DNA from: Streptomyces cavernicola
GTDB taxonomy: Bacteria > Actinomycetota > Actinomycetes > Streptomycetales > Streptomycetaceae
NCBI RefSeq assembly: GCF_029968035.1
Contig: NZ_JASCIQ010000006.1
Coordinates: 62,001-126,000, forward strand
DNA length: 64,000 nt
Direction: 5' to 3'
A program made the translations under genes and the position numbers. This document shows positions 8,306-16,078 of the stretch, one piece after another (within the stretch, counting starts at the first letter, position 1; every line of letters starts with the position of its first letter). The notes below the pieces were generated by a model. It was not told the origin of the DNA and searched no databases. It saw nothing but the letters and a program-made list of their open reading frames with translations.

Positions 8306-9604
8306 CTACCTCGGCCGTTCGTCGACGATTCTGCGCAGCTTCCCCACCGACCGCTCCAGCGTCTCCGGGTCCACGATCTGCACGCCGACCGTGACGCCCA
8401 CCCCGTCCTTGACCGCCGCCGCGATCGCGCGCGCCGCTTCCGCCCGCTGCTCGGGGCTCGCCTCCGCGCGGGCCTCGGCGCGGACCGTCAGGGCGTCGAG
8501 CCGGCCCTCGCGGGTCAGACGGAGCTGGAAGTGCGGGGCCACACCGGGGGTGCGCAGGACGATCTCCTCGATCTGCGTGGGGAAGAGGTTCACGCCGCGC
8601 AGGATCACCATGTCGTCGCTGCGGCCCGTGATCTTCTCCATCCGCCGGAAGGACGGGCGTGCCGTGCCCGGCAGGAGACGGGTCAAGTCCCTGGTCCGGT
8701 ACCGGATCACGGGCATCGCCTCCTTGCTGAGCGAGGTGAAGACCAGCTCGCCCTGCTCGCCCTCGGGCAGCACGTCGCCGGTCAGCGGATCGACGACCTC
8801 GGGGTAGAAGTGGTCCTCCCAGAGGTGCAGCCCGTCCTTGGTCTCCACGCACTCCTGCGCCACGCCGGGGCCCATGACCTCCGACAGGCCGTAGATGTCC
8901 ACCGCGTCGAGCGCGAACCGCTCCTCGATCTCCCGGCGCATCTGCTCGGTCCACGGCTCCGCGCCGAAGATCCCCACCTGGAGGGAGGTGGAGCGCGGGT
9001 CGACGCCCTGGCGCTCGAACTCGTCGAGCAGCGTCAGCATGTACGAGGGCGTCACCATGATCACCTCGGGGTGGAAGTCCTGGATGAGCTGGACCTGCCG
9101 GGCCGTCATGCCGCCGGACGCGGGCACGACCGTGCAGCCGAGCCGTTCCGCGCCGTAGTGCGCGCCGAGCCCGCCGGTGAACAAGCCGTATCCGTACGCC
9201 ACATGGACGATGTGGCCCGGTCTGCCGCCCGCCGCGCGGATCGAGCGGGCCATGGTGTCCGCCCACACATCGAGGTCGTGTTCTGTGTAGCCGACGACCG
9301 TGGGCCGGCCAGTCGTACCGCTGGAGGCATGGATGCGGCGCACATGGGTGCGGTCCACAGCGAACATGCCGAAGGGGTAGTTGTCCCGCAGGTCGGCCTT
9401 GGTGGTGAACGGGAAGCGGGCCAGGTCGTCGAGCGCGCGGCAGTCCTCGGGGCGCAGGCCCGCCGCGTCGAAGGCGGCACGGTAGAACGGGACGTTCTCG
9501 TACGCGTGCCGCAGGGTGGCGCGCAGCCGCTCCAGCTGCAGGGCGCGCAGCCCGTCCAGGTCGAGCCGTTCCGCCGGGTCGAGTTCCGGTTCCGATGCCG
9601 TCAT
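8306..9604 (-). CDS. paaK: Phenylacetate-CoA ligase (PaaK)
   Basis: A 432-residue adenylate-forming ligase of the PaaK type, activating phenylacetate or a related aromatic acid to its CoA ester. Recognisable features are the N-terminal LERLRATLRHAYENVPFYR, the P-loop ASSGTTGRPTVVGYTEHD, the segment YGLSEVMGPGVAQEC, and the C-terminal ANL domain with GRSDDMVILRGVNLFPTQIE. Length and order match PaaK well. The ATG at 9604 follows GGAGACACGCG. No other paa genes (paaABCDE, paaZ) are near, so this copy is an orphan. It could supply aryl-CoA to another locus. Confidence 0.9.
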   Translation of the reverse strand: MTASEPELDPAERLDLDGLRALQLERLRATLRHAYENVPFYRAAFDAAGLRPEDCRALDDLARFPFTTKADLRDNYPFGMFAVDRTHVRRIHASSGTTGRPTVVGYTEHDLDVWADTMARSIRAAGGRPGHIVHVAYGYGLFTGGLGAHYGAERLGCTVVPASGGMTARQVQLIQDFHPEVIMVTPSYMLTLLDEFERQGVDPRSTSLQVGIFGAEPWTEQMRREIEERFALDAVDIYGLSEVMGPGVAQECVETKDGLHLWEDHFYPEVVDPLTGDVLPEGEQGELVFTSLSKEAMPVIRYRTRDLTRLLPGTARPSFRRMEKITGRSDDMVILRGVNLFPTQIEEIVLRTPGVAPHFQLRLTREGRLDALTVRAEARAEASPEQRAEAARAIAAAVKDGVGVTVGVQIVDPETLERSVGKLRRIVDERPR

Positions 9605-9660
9605 CGCGTGTCTCCGTCCCGAGGGGGTGCACGGTCGTCCCACCATCGTGCGTCAAGAGT

Positions 9661-10503
9661 TCACACGTAGTCCTCGATGCGCGCCACCGCGTACCCCTGC
9701 TCGGTGATCGTGCGCAGCAGCTCCAGCGTGAGGTCGGTGAGCGTTCGGCCGCCGAGGCGCTCGGGCGGGAAGAAGTGGAAGAGGACGATCTCGCCGGGGC
9801 GGAGCCGGTCGGCGCCGTTGTCGTACCGCAAACCGTCGGGCTGCATGTTGACGCCCCACAGCAGGGACGCCCGCAGCCCGCAGTCGGCCACGGCGCGGAG
9901 CGTGGTGCGGTCGTAGTGGCCGCGCGGCGGGCGGAACAGGGTGGGCGTCCGCCCGAACTCCCGCTTCAGGCGGGCCTGTTGACCGCAGATCTCGGCACGC
10001 TGGCGGGCGTACGGGAGTCCGGTCAGGCTCGGGTGGGTGAGCGTGTGGTTCTGTACGCGGTTGCCGCCGTGCCGCAGCCGGTCGAAGTAGCCGTAGTCGT
10101 CGCCGGCCATGGAGTCGGTGAGGAACATGCTGAACGGCACCCGGAGTTGCCGCATCAGCCGCGCGAACCGAGGGTCTTTCGCGATGCCGTCGTCGATGGT
10201 GAGGAACACGACCCGGTCGCGGGTCGGCACCCGGTCGAGCACCGGCGCGGACCGGCCGGCGGCGGGGAGCACGGGCTTCTCACGCGGGGGCGGCGGGGGC
10301 GAGAGGAGGCGGGGGAGCGCGGGGCGGGTCGGGCTGTGCGTGGGTGTGGGCGTGTGCGCGGGGTGGTTCTGCTCGGGCGTGACCGGGGCCCGGCCTCCGC
10401 CCGTACAGCTGCCCGCAAGCACCGCCGCGGCGGCGAGCACCGCGAGCAGCCCCCGCCGCACGGACGCGCCTGCGCGCCGCTGTTGCCCCGCTCTCGTCCC
10501 CAT
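9661..10503 (-). CDS. Polysaccharide deacetylase lipoprotein (NodB domain)
   Basis: A 280-residue protein with a lipoprotein signal peptide: positive n-region, hydrophobic LAVLAAAAVLAG and lipobox Cys (LAGSC). A Pro-rich linker follows, then a NodB-type deacetylase domain. Motif 1 reads VVFLTIDDG, with the metal-binding Asp. The His pair is in NHTLTHPSL, and RPPRGHYD is motif 3. It probably removes N-acetyl groups from cell-wall or extracellular polysaccharide at the outer face of the membrane. The start ATG follows GAGAGAGGGAGCG. It lies 57 bp from the end of paaK, with no evident functional link. Confidence 0.85.
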   Translation of the reverse strand: MGTRAGQQRRAGASVRRGLLAVLAAAAVLAGSCTGGGRAPVTPEQNHPAHTPTPTHSPTRPALPRLLSPPPPPREKPVLPAAGRSAPVLDRVPTRDRVVFLTIDDGIAKDPRFARLMRQLRVPFSMFLTDSMAGDDYGYFDRLRHGGNRVQNHTLTHPSLTGLPYARQRAEICGQQARLKREFGRTPTLFRPPRGHYDRTTLRAVADCGLRASLLWGVNMQPDGLRYDNGADRLRPGEIVLFHFFPPERLGGRTLTDLTLELLRTITEQGYAVARIEDYV

Positions 10504-10611
10504 TCCGTACGCTCCCTCTCTCCGCGTACGGACCCTGCCACCGTCCGCGCCGGCACGGGGTGAGCGGGAGGTGAACTTAAGGTGGCAGGAAGGGAGTTGC
10601 GGCTTTGCGGC

Positions 10612-10974
10612 TCAGCCGGAGAACGCGAGGGTCACGACGGAGAGCACGAGGACGGAGACGGGGGCGCAGAAGCAGTAGACGATGCGGCGGTCCCCGCTCT
10701 GCGGCTTGAAAGCCAGCGCCCAGGCCGTGGCGAGCAGGCAGAGGGGCACGAGCAGGCCGAACTGGAAGAGCCCGATGAGGACGGAGGCGGACGCGCCCCC
10801 GTGGTCCTCGGCGGCGGAGGCCCCGAGGACCACGATCAGATGCGCGAAGAACGCCATCGCCACCGTGACGACCGTGGAGACCAGCGGGCCCGCCAACGAG
10901 AGCGCGGTGCGGGCGCCCGACCGGGCGGGGGCGGCATTGGCAGAGGCAGAGGTTGTGGCCTGGGGGTTGCTCAT
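10612..10974 (-). CDS. Small integral membrane protein, unknown function
   Basis: A 120-residue protein with a Ser/Ala-rich hydrophilic N-terminus and three hydrophobic segments at about residues 26-50, 64-84 and 96-117 (ending VLSVVTLAFSG). A conserved-looking loop FKPQSGDRRIVY lies between the second and third segments. I do not recognise a family beyond Streptomyces conserved membrane protein. The ATG at 10974 is chosen because upstream sequence in this frame is not protein-like. It precedes the polysaccharide deacetylase on the same strand by about 110 bp. Confidence 0.65.
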   Translation of the reverse strand: MSNPQATTSASANAAPARSGARTALSLAGPLVSTVVTVAMAFFAHLIVVLGASAAEDHGGASASVLIGLFQFGLLVPLCLLATAWALAFKPQSGDRRIVYCFCAPVSVLVLSVVTLAFSG

Positions 10975-11030
10975 GCCCCTACCCAACCCCCTTGCGGCGC
11001 CGGGCACATGAGTCGTCGTACTCAGAAAAC

Positions 11031-11462
11031 TCACTCGGGTCGGACAGCGTGCCGGCCGCTGCCCCAGTTCCTGGTGGAGAGCACGAGCAGATAACCGTCC
11101 GGGTCCCGCAGCGTCACACCCCACTCGTCCCAGTACGGGTTGTGGGCGGGAACCCGCCGGCCGCCGTGCCGTTCGATGCGCTCGACAAGGTCGGCGGGGA
11201 CCGGCCCGTCCAGGTAGACGACCAGGAGGTCCTCCGGGGTCGGGCGGGGTTCCACGGGGGCGGCGGGGTCGTGGACGAGCTCCAGGTGCCATGCGGCGCC
11301 GGGCCAGCCGACCATCAGGAGCGAGTGGCGGCCGGGTGTGCCGTCCGCCGGGTGCCGGTACTGGACGTCGAGCCCGAGACCCGACACCCAGAACCGTTCC
11401 ACCGCCCCCAGGTCGCGGGACGGTCGGGCGATGCGGAGGTGAGCCGAGGCGTCGGCCGGCAT
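11031..11462 (-). CDS. VOC/glyoxalase-fold protein
   Basis: A 143-residue single-module vicinal-oxygen-chelate protein. It starts HLRIARPSRDLGAVERFWVSGLGLDV and ends WGVTLRDPDGYLLVLSTRNW, the two conserved edges of the glyoxalase/bleomycin-resistance fold. Its metal ligands would be the N-terminal His, the His in WHLELVHD and an acidic residue near the end. The start at 11462 follows CAGGGAGACCC. Members of this family include lyases, dioxygenases and antibiotic-binding proteins; nothing here distinguishes them. Confidence 0.75.
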   Translation of the reverse strand: MPADASAHLRIARPSRDLGAVERFWVSGLGLDVQYRHPADGTPGRHSLLMVGWPGAAWHLELVHDPAAPVEPRPTPEDLLVVYLDGPVPADLVERIERHGGRRVPAHNPYWDEWGVTLRDPDGYLLVLSTRNWGSGRHAVRPE

Positions 11463-11555
11463 GGGTCTCCCTGATGGTCCTGTGGCCACCGCCCACCGGC
11501 AGCCGACGACCGGACCCTAGCGAGCGCTCCTGCTGGGCCGCATCGGGCGTCGGAC

Positions 11556-11785
11556 CTAGGCCCTGTCGTTTGGATCTTGCCGGGGTCGCGGGGCGTGGCA
11601 CGCACATCTGCGGCGTTGTCGTCGGTTGCCATGGCTCCGCCATGTCGCCCTCCTCCGCCTTGCAGCTGCACGCTCCCCCAAGCTCTCGGCTCCGCTCGAG
11701 CAGGGAGGTACCCCCATCACCCCGCTCGACTCGACCGACCCGCACCGTCGACCAGATCCGGCCTGATCCAAACGACAGGCCCTAG
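11556..11785. mobile_element. MITE-like element with 21-bp terminal inverted repeats
   Basis: A 230-bp non-coding segment begins CTAGGCCCTGTCGTTTGGAT (from 11556) and ends with its inverted copy (11765-11785); 20 of 21 positions match. CTAG at both ends would fit a 4-bp target duplication of the kind made by IS5-family transposases. The interior holds no transposase reading frame. It includes a CAAGCTCTCGGCTCCGCTCG module shared with two other spacers in this window. Most likely a non-autonomous element moved in trans. Confidence 0.7.
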
Positions 11786-11884
11786 ACCCATCGGACCTGG
11801 ACTCGACGGACGTGGACCCGCGGCCCGGGGTGCGCCCCCACAAAGCGCGTCCTCGGGCCGCGGTAGCTGTGCGCGGGCCGGGTC

Positions 11885-12949
11885 TCAGCCCTTGACGCGC
11901 TCCCGGATCCAGACGCCCGCCTCCTTGAGGACGTCCGTACCCGTCCACTGGTCGCCGGAGCAGGTGCCGGGCTTGAAGACCGCGCCGGAGCGGTCGTCGT
12001 CGGAGTAGTTCCAGTTGGTCCAGGAGATGCCCTTCTCGGCCATGAGGTCGAGGTACTTCTGGGCCATGCCGAAGTCGTTGGCGCCCTCGCCCGCCGAGTT
12101 CTGCGTGCCGAACTCCGTGACGAACATGGGGAGTTCGTCGGCGGCGCGGGAGAGCGTCCGCAGGTAGTCGTCGCCGTGCGAGGCCGCGTAGAAGTGGAAG
12201 GTGTACATGATGTTCTCGGCGTCGACCGGGTTGTCGATCACCTCCCGCTCGTCGCCGTCCTCGGAGACGCCGAGCGAGGACCAGGCGCGGGTGCCGACGA
12301 GGGCCACGCCGTCCGGGTCGTGCTGCCGGATCACCGGGATGACCTCCTCGGCGTACGACTTGATCTGCGACCAGGAGACCCCGCTGGGCTCGTTGGCGAT
12401 CTCGTAGAAGACGTTCGGCTGGTCCTTGTACTTCGTGGCCATGTCCGTGAAGAACTTCTTCGCCGACTCCGTGTTGGCGTTGGGGTCGCCGGGGTCGAGC
12501 TGGTGCCAGTCGACGACCGCGTACATGCCGCGCTCGATCGCCTGGTCCACGACCCGCTGGGCGAGCTTCGTGAACTTCTCCGGGTCGGTCTCGTACCCGC
12601 CCTCCTGGACGTACGTCGAGACGCGCAGGACGTCGGCGCCCCAGTCCTTCGCGAGTGCGTCGAGGGAGCCGTCGGTGAGGCACTGTTCGTACCACTGGGT
12701 GCCGTGCGAGCTCATGCCCCTGAGCTGGACCGCCTTGCCCTGCGCATTGCACAACTTCTTTCCGCAGACGGCGAGTTGGCCGTTGCGGGCGACGGCGGAA
12801 CCGGCCGGTGCGACCGCCTCCGAGTTCGCCGGTACGGCTCCGGCGTCGGCGCCGAACTGGGACGTGAGGGTGAAGAGCAGCGCGCCCGAGAGCGCGAGGC
12901 CGAGGGCCGCCTTGGCCGGGCGGCCGCGGGTGGGGGAGTGCTTGGCCAT
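11885..12949 (-). CDS. Secreted GH5 endo-1,4-beta-glucanase
   Basis: A 354-residue secreted glycoside hydrolase family 5 enzyme that should cleave internal beta-1,4 bonds of cellulose or a related glucan. Residues 1-38 form a Sec signal peptide (KALLF-like hydrophobic core ALGLALSGALLFTL). The catalytic domain carries VQLRGMSSHGTQWY, VDWHQLDPGD, the acid/base Glu in YEIANEPSG and the nucleophile Glu in MFVTEFGTQ. A Cys pair (CGKKLC) opens the mature protein. There is no carbohydrate-binding module, so it is a compact single-domain cellulase. The ATG at 12949 has AGGAGG 9 nt upstream. A palindrome about 180 bp upstream probably controls it. Confidence 0.92.
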   Translation of the reverse strand: MAKHSPTRGRPAKAALGLALSGALLFTLTSQFGADAGAVPANSEAVAPAGSAVARNGQLAVCGKKLCNAQGKAVQLRGMSSHGTQWYEQCLTDGSLDALAKDWGADVLRVSTYVQEGGYETDPEKFTKLAQRVVDQAIERGMYAVVDWHQLDPGDPNANTESAKKFFTDMATKYKDQPNVFYEIANEPSGVSWSQIKSYAEEVIPVIRQHDPDGVALVGTRAWSSLGVSEDGDEREVIDNPVDAENIMYTFHFYAASHGDDYLRTLSRAADELPMFVTEFGTQNSAGEGANDFGMAQKYLDLMAEKGISWTNWNYSDDDRSGAVFKPGTCSGDQWTGTDVLKEAGVWIRERVKG

Positions 12950-13087
12950 GGAGGTGCGCCTCCTGAGGAAAGTCCGTCCGGGTGGGGGGTGTTCGAGGCA
13001 CGGCGGCACGGTGGGGGAGTGACGGGTGTGGTGCGCCGAGCCGTGTGGTGGGGGTGGGGCCGCGCTGTTCCGTGAGGTGGGGGTGGC

Positions 13088-13141
13088 GGGAAAGTTAGGG
13101 TTCTTTCCAGTTGGCGTCAAGAGGTTAGGAAGGTTTCCTTA
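13088..13141. promoter_or_regulatory. Palindromic operator candidates upstream of GH5 gene
   Basis: TTAGGAAGGTTTCCTTA (13125-13141) is an imperfect palindrome with AGGAA/TTCCT arms. Just upstream, GGAAAG...CTTTCC brackets an 8-bp spacer near 13089-13108. Similar TTAGGAAAGTTTCCTAA-like sites precede many secreted glycoside hydrolase genes in Streptomyces and are linked to ROK-family repressors (from memory, not checked). The site lies between the cellulase and the divergent gene at 13190. Confidence 0.45.
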
Positions 13142-13189
13142 CGGTTAGCTGAGGGGTCGATTGCGCGCAAGCGGGCTTAGCCTCGCCGC

Positions 13190-13639
13190 ATGAACCGCAC
13201 CGCGAATGTCCTCACCTGCGCCGTCTGGGGTGCGCTGCCGGCGGCCGCGCTGTGGTGGGCGGTCGTCGCGCTCGGCACGGACGGGTACGACGGCGAACTC
13301 TGCGGCGAGACCGGTCCGTTGGCCGACTCGTGTCTCAATGCCCTGGACGCCGGCAGGGCATGGGCCCCGGGCTTCCTGCTGCTCGCGCTGCTCCTGGGGC
13401 TGGTGCTGCTCGCGCTGCGCCGTACGACCCTCCGCGGTTCTGCCCGCGTCGTCCTCGCCCTTGCGGCGCTGCTGAGTCTCGTCGCCGGCGCCACCGCGCT
13501 GACCTGGGCCTGGCAGGCCCACGCGGGCGCGGCGGCGGCACGTGGCGCGGCCCCGCCGGGCCCGGCCGTGCCCGCCCTGGCGAAGTCCCCGTCGGACCCC
13601 AACGCGGACGTACGGACCTCTGCGGGGCCGGCGGGCTGA
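13190..13639 (+). CDS. Conserved membrane protein, unknown function
   Basis: A 149-residue protein with three hydrophobic segments (about residues 9-29, 56-77 and 84-108) and a Pro/Ala-rich C-terminal tail. The first loop contains two Cys (ELCGETGPLADSC) that could pair outside the cell. I recognise no functional family. A TAGCCT -10 box (13178-13183) ends 6 nt before the ATG and there is no Shine-Dalgarno sequence, so the mRNA is probably leaderless. It diverges from the cellulase gene. Confidence 0.65.
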   Translation: MNRTANVLTCAVWGALPAAALWWAVVALGTDGYDGELCGETGPLADSCLNALDAGRAWAPGFLLLALLLGLVLLALRRTTLRGSARVVLALAALLSLVAGATALTWAWQAHAGAAAARGAAPPGPAVPALAKSPSDPNADVRTSAGPAG

Positions 13640-13669
13640 TCAGGGCGTGTGGAGTGCCCTCAAGTACCG

Positions 13670-14422
13670 CTAGCGAGACGCCTGGACGGTGAATTCGTTG
13701 CCGTCGGGGTCGACCAGCCGGACCGGGGCGTCGGCGGCCTCGGCCTCCGTGGTGCGGGTCGCGCCGAGGGCGATCAGGCGGTCGGTCTCGGCCTCCCGGT
13801 CGGCGGCCGTGGCGTCGGCGGGGAGGGCCAGCTCGAACTGCAGCCGGTTCGTGCCCTTCTTCGGCGCGACCGGAGGACCGCCCCAGGTGATCTTCGTGCC
13901 GCCGTCCGGCGACTGGATCGCGGTCTCCTCGTCCTGGTCCCAGACCAGCGGCCAGCCGAGCGCCCGGCTCCAGAAGTAGCCGACCGCCTGCGTGCCGTCG
14001 CAGGCGAGCGCGCCGATGAACCCGGTGTCGGCGAGGAACTCGTTGCCCGCCGCGATCACACAGAACTCGTTGCCCTCCGGATCGGCGAGCACCACATGCC
14101 CCTCTTCGGGCCGTTGCCCCACATCGATATGGCGCCCGCCGAGCTCCAGGGCCCTGGCGACGGTCTGCCGCTGCTCCTCGGGGGAGGCGCTCGTCAGGTC
14201 GAAGTGGGCCTGGTTCTGGCCGAGTTTCGTACGCGTGGCCGGGTCCTGGCTCGACAGGAACCGGATGCGGAACCCCCGCTGTCCGGCGGCGTCAGGGGGC
14301 AGCAGCGCGAGGTCGCCCTCCGGCTCTTCCGCCAACTCCCGGCCCAGGACCCCGGACCAGAACCGCGCGAGGCTTGCGGGCCGGGTGGCATTGAAGGAGA
14401 TCGCGAACAGTCGACTGGTCAT
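13670..14422 (-). CDS. Two-domain VOC family protein
   Basis: A 250-residue protein made of two tandem glyoxalase-fold modules. The first starts FAISFNATRPASLARFWSGVLGRE and closes HVVLADPEGNEFCVI; the second runs from GYFWSRALGWPLVWDQDEETA to PVRLVDPDGNEFTVQ (quoted as regions). A paired VOC layout of this length is common in actinomycete proteins of unknown substrate. On its own strand, TAGGGT lies 8 nt before the ATG at 14422, which suggests a leaderless transcript. It converges with the membrane-protein gene at 13190. Confidence 0.78.
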   Translation of the reverse strand: MTSRLFAISFNATRPASLARFWSGVLGRELAEEPEGDLALLPPDAAGQRGFRIRFLSSQDPATRTKLGQNQAHFDLTSASPEEQRQTVARALELGGRHIDVGQRPEEGHVVLADPEGNEFCVIAAGNEFLADTGFIGALACDGTQAVGYFWSRALGWPLVWDQDEETAIQSPDGGTKITWGGPPVAPKKGTNRLQFELALPADATAADREAETDRLIALGATRTTEAEAADAPVRLVDPDGNEFTVQASR

Positions 14423-14495
14423 GGCCCCGCACCCTAGGGCGGCCGTACGGACCACGCACCCGAATTACCGCTGTGGCGCCCGCACTTGGGCGAGG

Positions 14496-15374
14496 TCAGG
14501 GGCTCTCCGTGAACGCGTCCGCGTGGTCGGCGGCCCACTGGCGGAACGTGCGCGGCGGTGTCCCGAGGATGTCGGCGACCGCAGTGGTGACGTACGCGGG
14601 CTGTCCGACCGCCGCGCTCCAGGCGGCGAGCAGCATGTCGACGACCGCACCGGGCGCCGTACCCGCCGACAGGCTGCGGAACGCGTCCGGCGTCATCTCC
14701 TCGAAGGCGATCCGCCGCCCCAGGGCGTCGCCGACGGCGGCCACCTGCTGGGCCTGGGTCAGCGATTCGGGGCCGGTGAGGACGTAGTCGCCTCCCGTGT
14801 GTTCGTCGCTGTGGAGGGTCCGTGCGGCGACGGCTGCGATGTCGCGGTCGTCGACCGGGGCCGCCTCGGCGGCGCCGTACGGCCACCGGACGACCTCGCC
14901 CGCGCGGATCGCCGGAGCCCACCAGGTCAGGGCGTTCGACGCGAACATCCCCGGCCGGAGGACCGTCGACTCGATCCCGGCGGCCGCGATGAACCGCTCG
15001 ATGTCGGCGTGCAGCGCCGCCATGGGATTGGGCTGCTGGAAGAAGGGGTGCGGCGTCCGGTGCGGGGACGAGAGGAGGACGACCTTCCGCGCGTGGGCCG
15101 CGAGGCGTTCGACGACCGCCTCGGCGGTCTGCGGAGGCGCCGTCCAGACGAGGAAGACCGAGTCGGCGCCCCGCAGTGCCGGGTCGAGCGATGCGGGCGC
15201 GGTGAGGTCGCCGGTGAAGACCTCGACCTCCGCGGGCAACGTGGCCGCCGCCTCGGGGCGACGGATGAGGGCGCGGACCGGCACCCCGGCGTCGAGGAGC
15301 CGGTCGACGACGAGGCGGCCGCCCCGGCCCGTCGCCCCGGTGACGAGCACGGGAGGAATGTCTGTCTGATGCAT
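14496..15374 (-). CDS. NmrA-like NAD(P)-binding protein
   Basis: A 292-residue atypical short-chain dehydrogenase of the NmrA/azoreductase-like group. The dinucleotide loop is VLVTGATGRGGRLVVDRLL, followed by VRALIRRPEAAATLPAEVEV. VFTGDLTAPASL is the expected second strand. It may reduce a quinone or azo compound, or act as an NADP(H) sensor; both occur in the family. The gene diverges from the TetR regulator at 15438, with an operator-like inverted repeat at 15389-15420 just upstream of its start. It is therefore probably repressed by that regulator. Confidence 0.8.
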   Translation of the reverse strand: MHQTDIPPVLVTGATGRGGRLVVDRLLDAGVPVRALIRRPEAAATLPAEVEVFTGDLTAPASLDPALRGADSVFLVWTAPPQTAEAVVERLAAHARKVVLLSSPHRTPHPFFQQPNPMAALHADIERFIAAAGIESTVLRPGMFASNALTWWAPAIRAGEVVRWPYGAAEAAPVDDRDIAAVAARTLHSDEHTGGDYVLTGPESLTQAQQVAAVGDALGRRIAFEEMTPDAFRSLSAGTAPGAVVDMLLAAWSAAVGQPAYVTTAVADILGTPPRTFRQWAADHADAFTESP

Positions 15375-15388
15375 GCCGACGATGAAAA

Positions 15389-15420
15389 CGTTACCGAGTT
15401 AAAAAAGCAACCCGGTAACG
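15389..15420. promoter_or_regulatory. TetR operator between divergent genes
   Basis: CGTTACCGAGTT (15389-15400) and AACCCGGTAACG (15409-15420) are inverted copies with one mismatch in 12, around an AT-rich 8-bp spacer. The repeat lies 15 bp upstream of the NmrA-like start and just before the -10 box TACGCT (15426-15431) of the TetR gene. Binding would block both promoters. Confidence 0.7.
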
Positions 15421-15437
15421 AATGTTACGCTGGTCCG

Positions 15438-16034
15438 ATGAACGAGCCGACGGGACTGCGGGCCCGCAAGAAGGCGCGGACGCGCGACGCCATCGCCGAC
15501 GCGGCCGTCTCGCTGTTCCTGGAGCACGGCTTCGACCGTGTCTCCGTCAACGACGTCGCGGCGGCGGCCGAGACCTCCAAGCCGACGCTCTTCCGGTACT
15601 TCCCCACCAAGGAAGACCTGGTGCTGCACAGGTTCGCGGACCACCAGGGCGAGGCGGCGCGCGTCGTGCGCGAGCGCAGGTCCGGCACCAAGCCGATGAC
15701 GGCGCTGCGCCGGCACTTCCGGGGCGGCCTCGACCGGTACGACCCGGTGACCGGCCTCAATGACCATCCCGAGGTGGTCGCGTTCCACCGCCTCGTGTTC
15801 ACCACGCCGAGCCTGGCGGGACGGCTCACGCGCTACCAGCTGGAGGACGAGGAGGTCCTGGCGGAGGCCCTCGGCGAAGGCGTCCGGGGGCGGGTGCGAG
15901 CGGCCCAGGTGCTCGCGGTCCAGCGGGTGCTCGCCCGGGTCAACTGGCAGAAGATCGCCGACGGCCGTACGGCGCGCGACGTCCACCCCGAGGCCGTGGC
16001 CGACGCCGACGAGGCCTTCGGCCTGCTGCGGTGA
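15438..16034 (+). CDS. TetR/AcrR-family transcriptional regulator
   Basis: A 198-residue regulator with an N-terminal helix-turn-helix: TRDAIADAAVSLFLEHGF, then VSVNDVAAAAETSKPTLFRYFPTKEDL (about residues 13-60). This is the standard TetR reading head. The C-terminal ligand and dimer domain is unclassified. TACGCT ends 6 nt before the ATG and no ribosome site is visible, so translation is probably leaderless. The shared operator at 15389-15420 suggests that it represses itself and the divergent NmrA-like oxidoreductase, with release by a small electrophile or quinone-like ligand (inference from partner type). Confidence 0.88.
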   Translation: MNEPTGLRARKKARTRDAIADAAVSLFLEHGFDRVSVNDVAAAAETSKPTLFRYFPTKEDLVLHRFADHQGEAARVVRERRSGTKPMTALRRHFRGGLDRYDPVTGLNDHPEVVAFHRLVFTTPSLAGRLTRYQLEDEEVLAEALGEGVRGRVRAAQVLAVQRVLARVNWQKIADGRTARDVHPEAVADADEAFGLLR

Positions 16035-16078
16035 CGGGCCGTGGCCCCAGCTGAAGGTTCCGGCCGGGCGGCTTTCGC

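Noticed and set aside
8306..9604. Full phenylacetate degradation cluster
   Set aside because: Only the ligase is present; no paaABCDE, paaG, paaZ or paaJ genes occur nearby.
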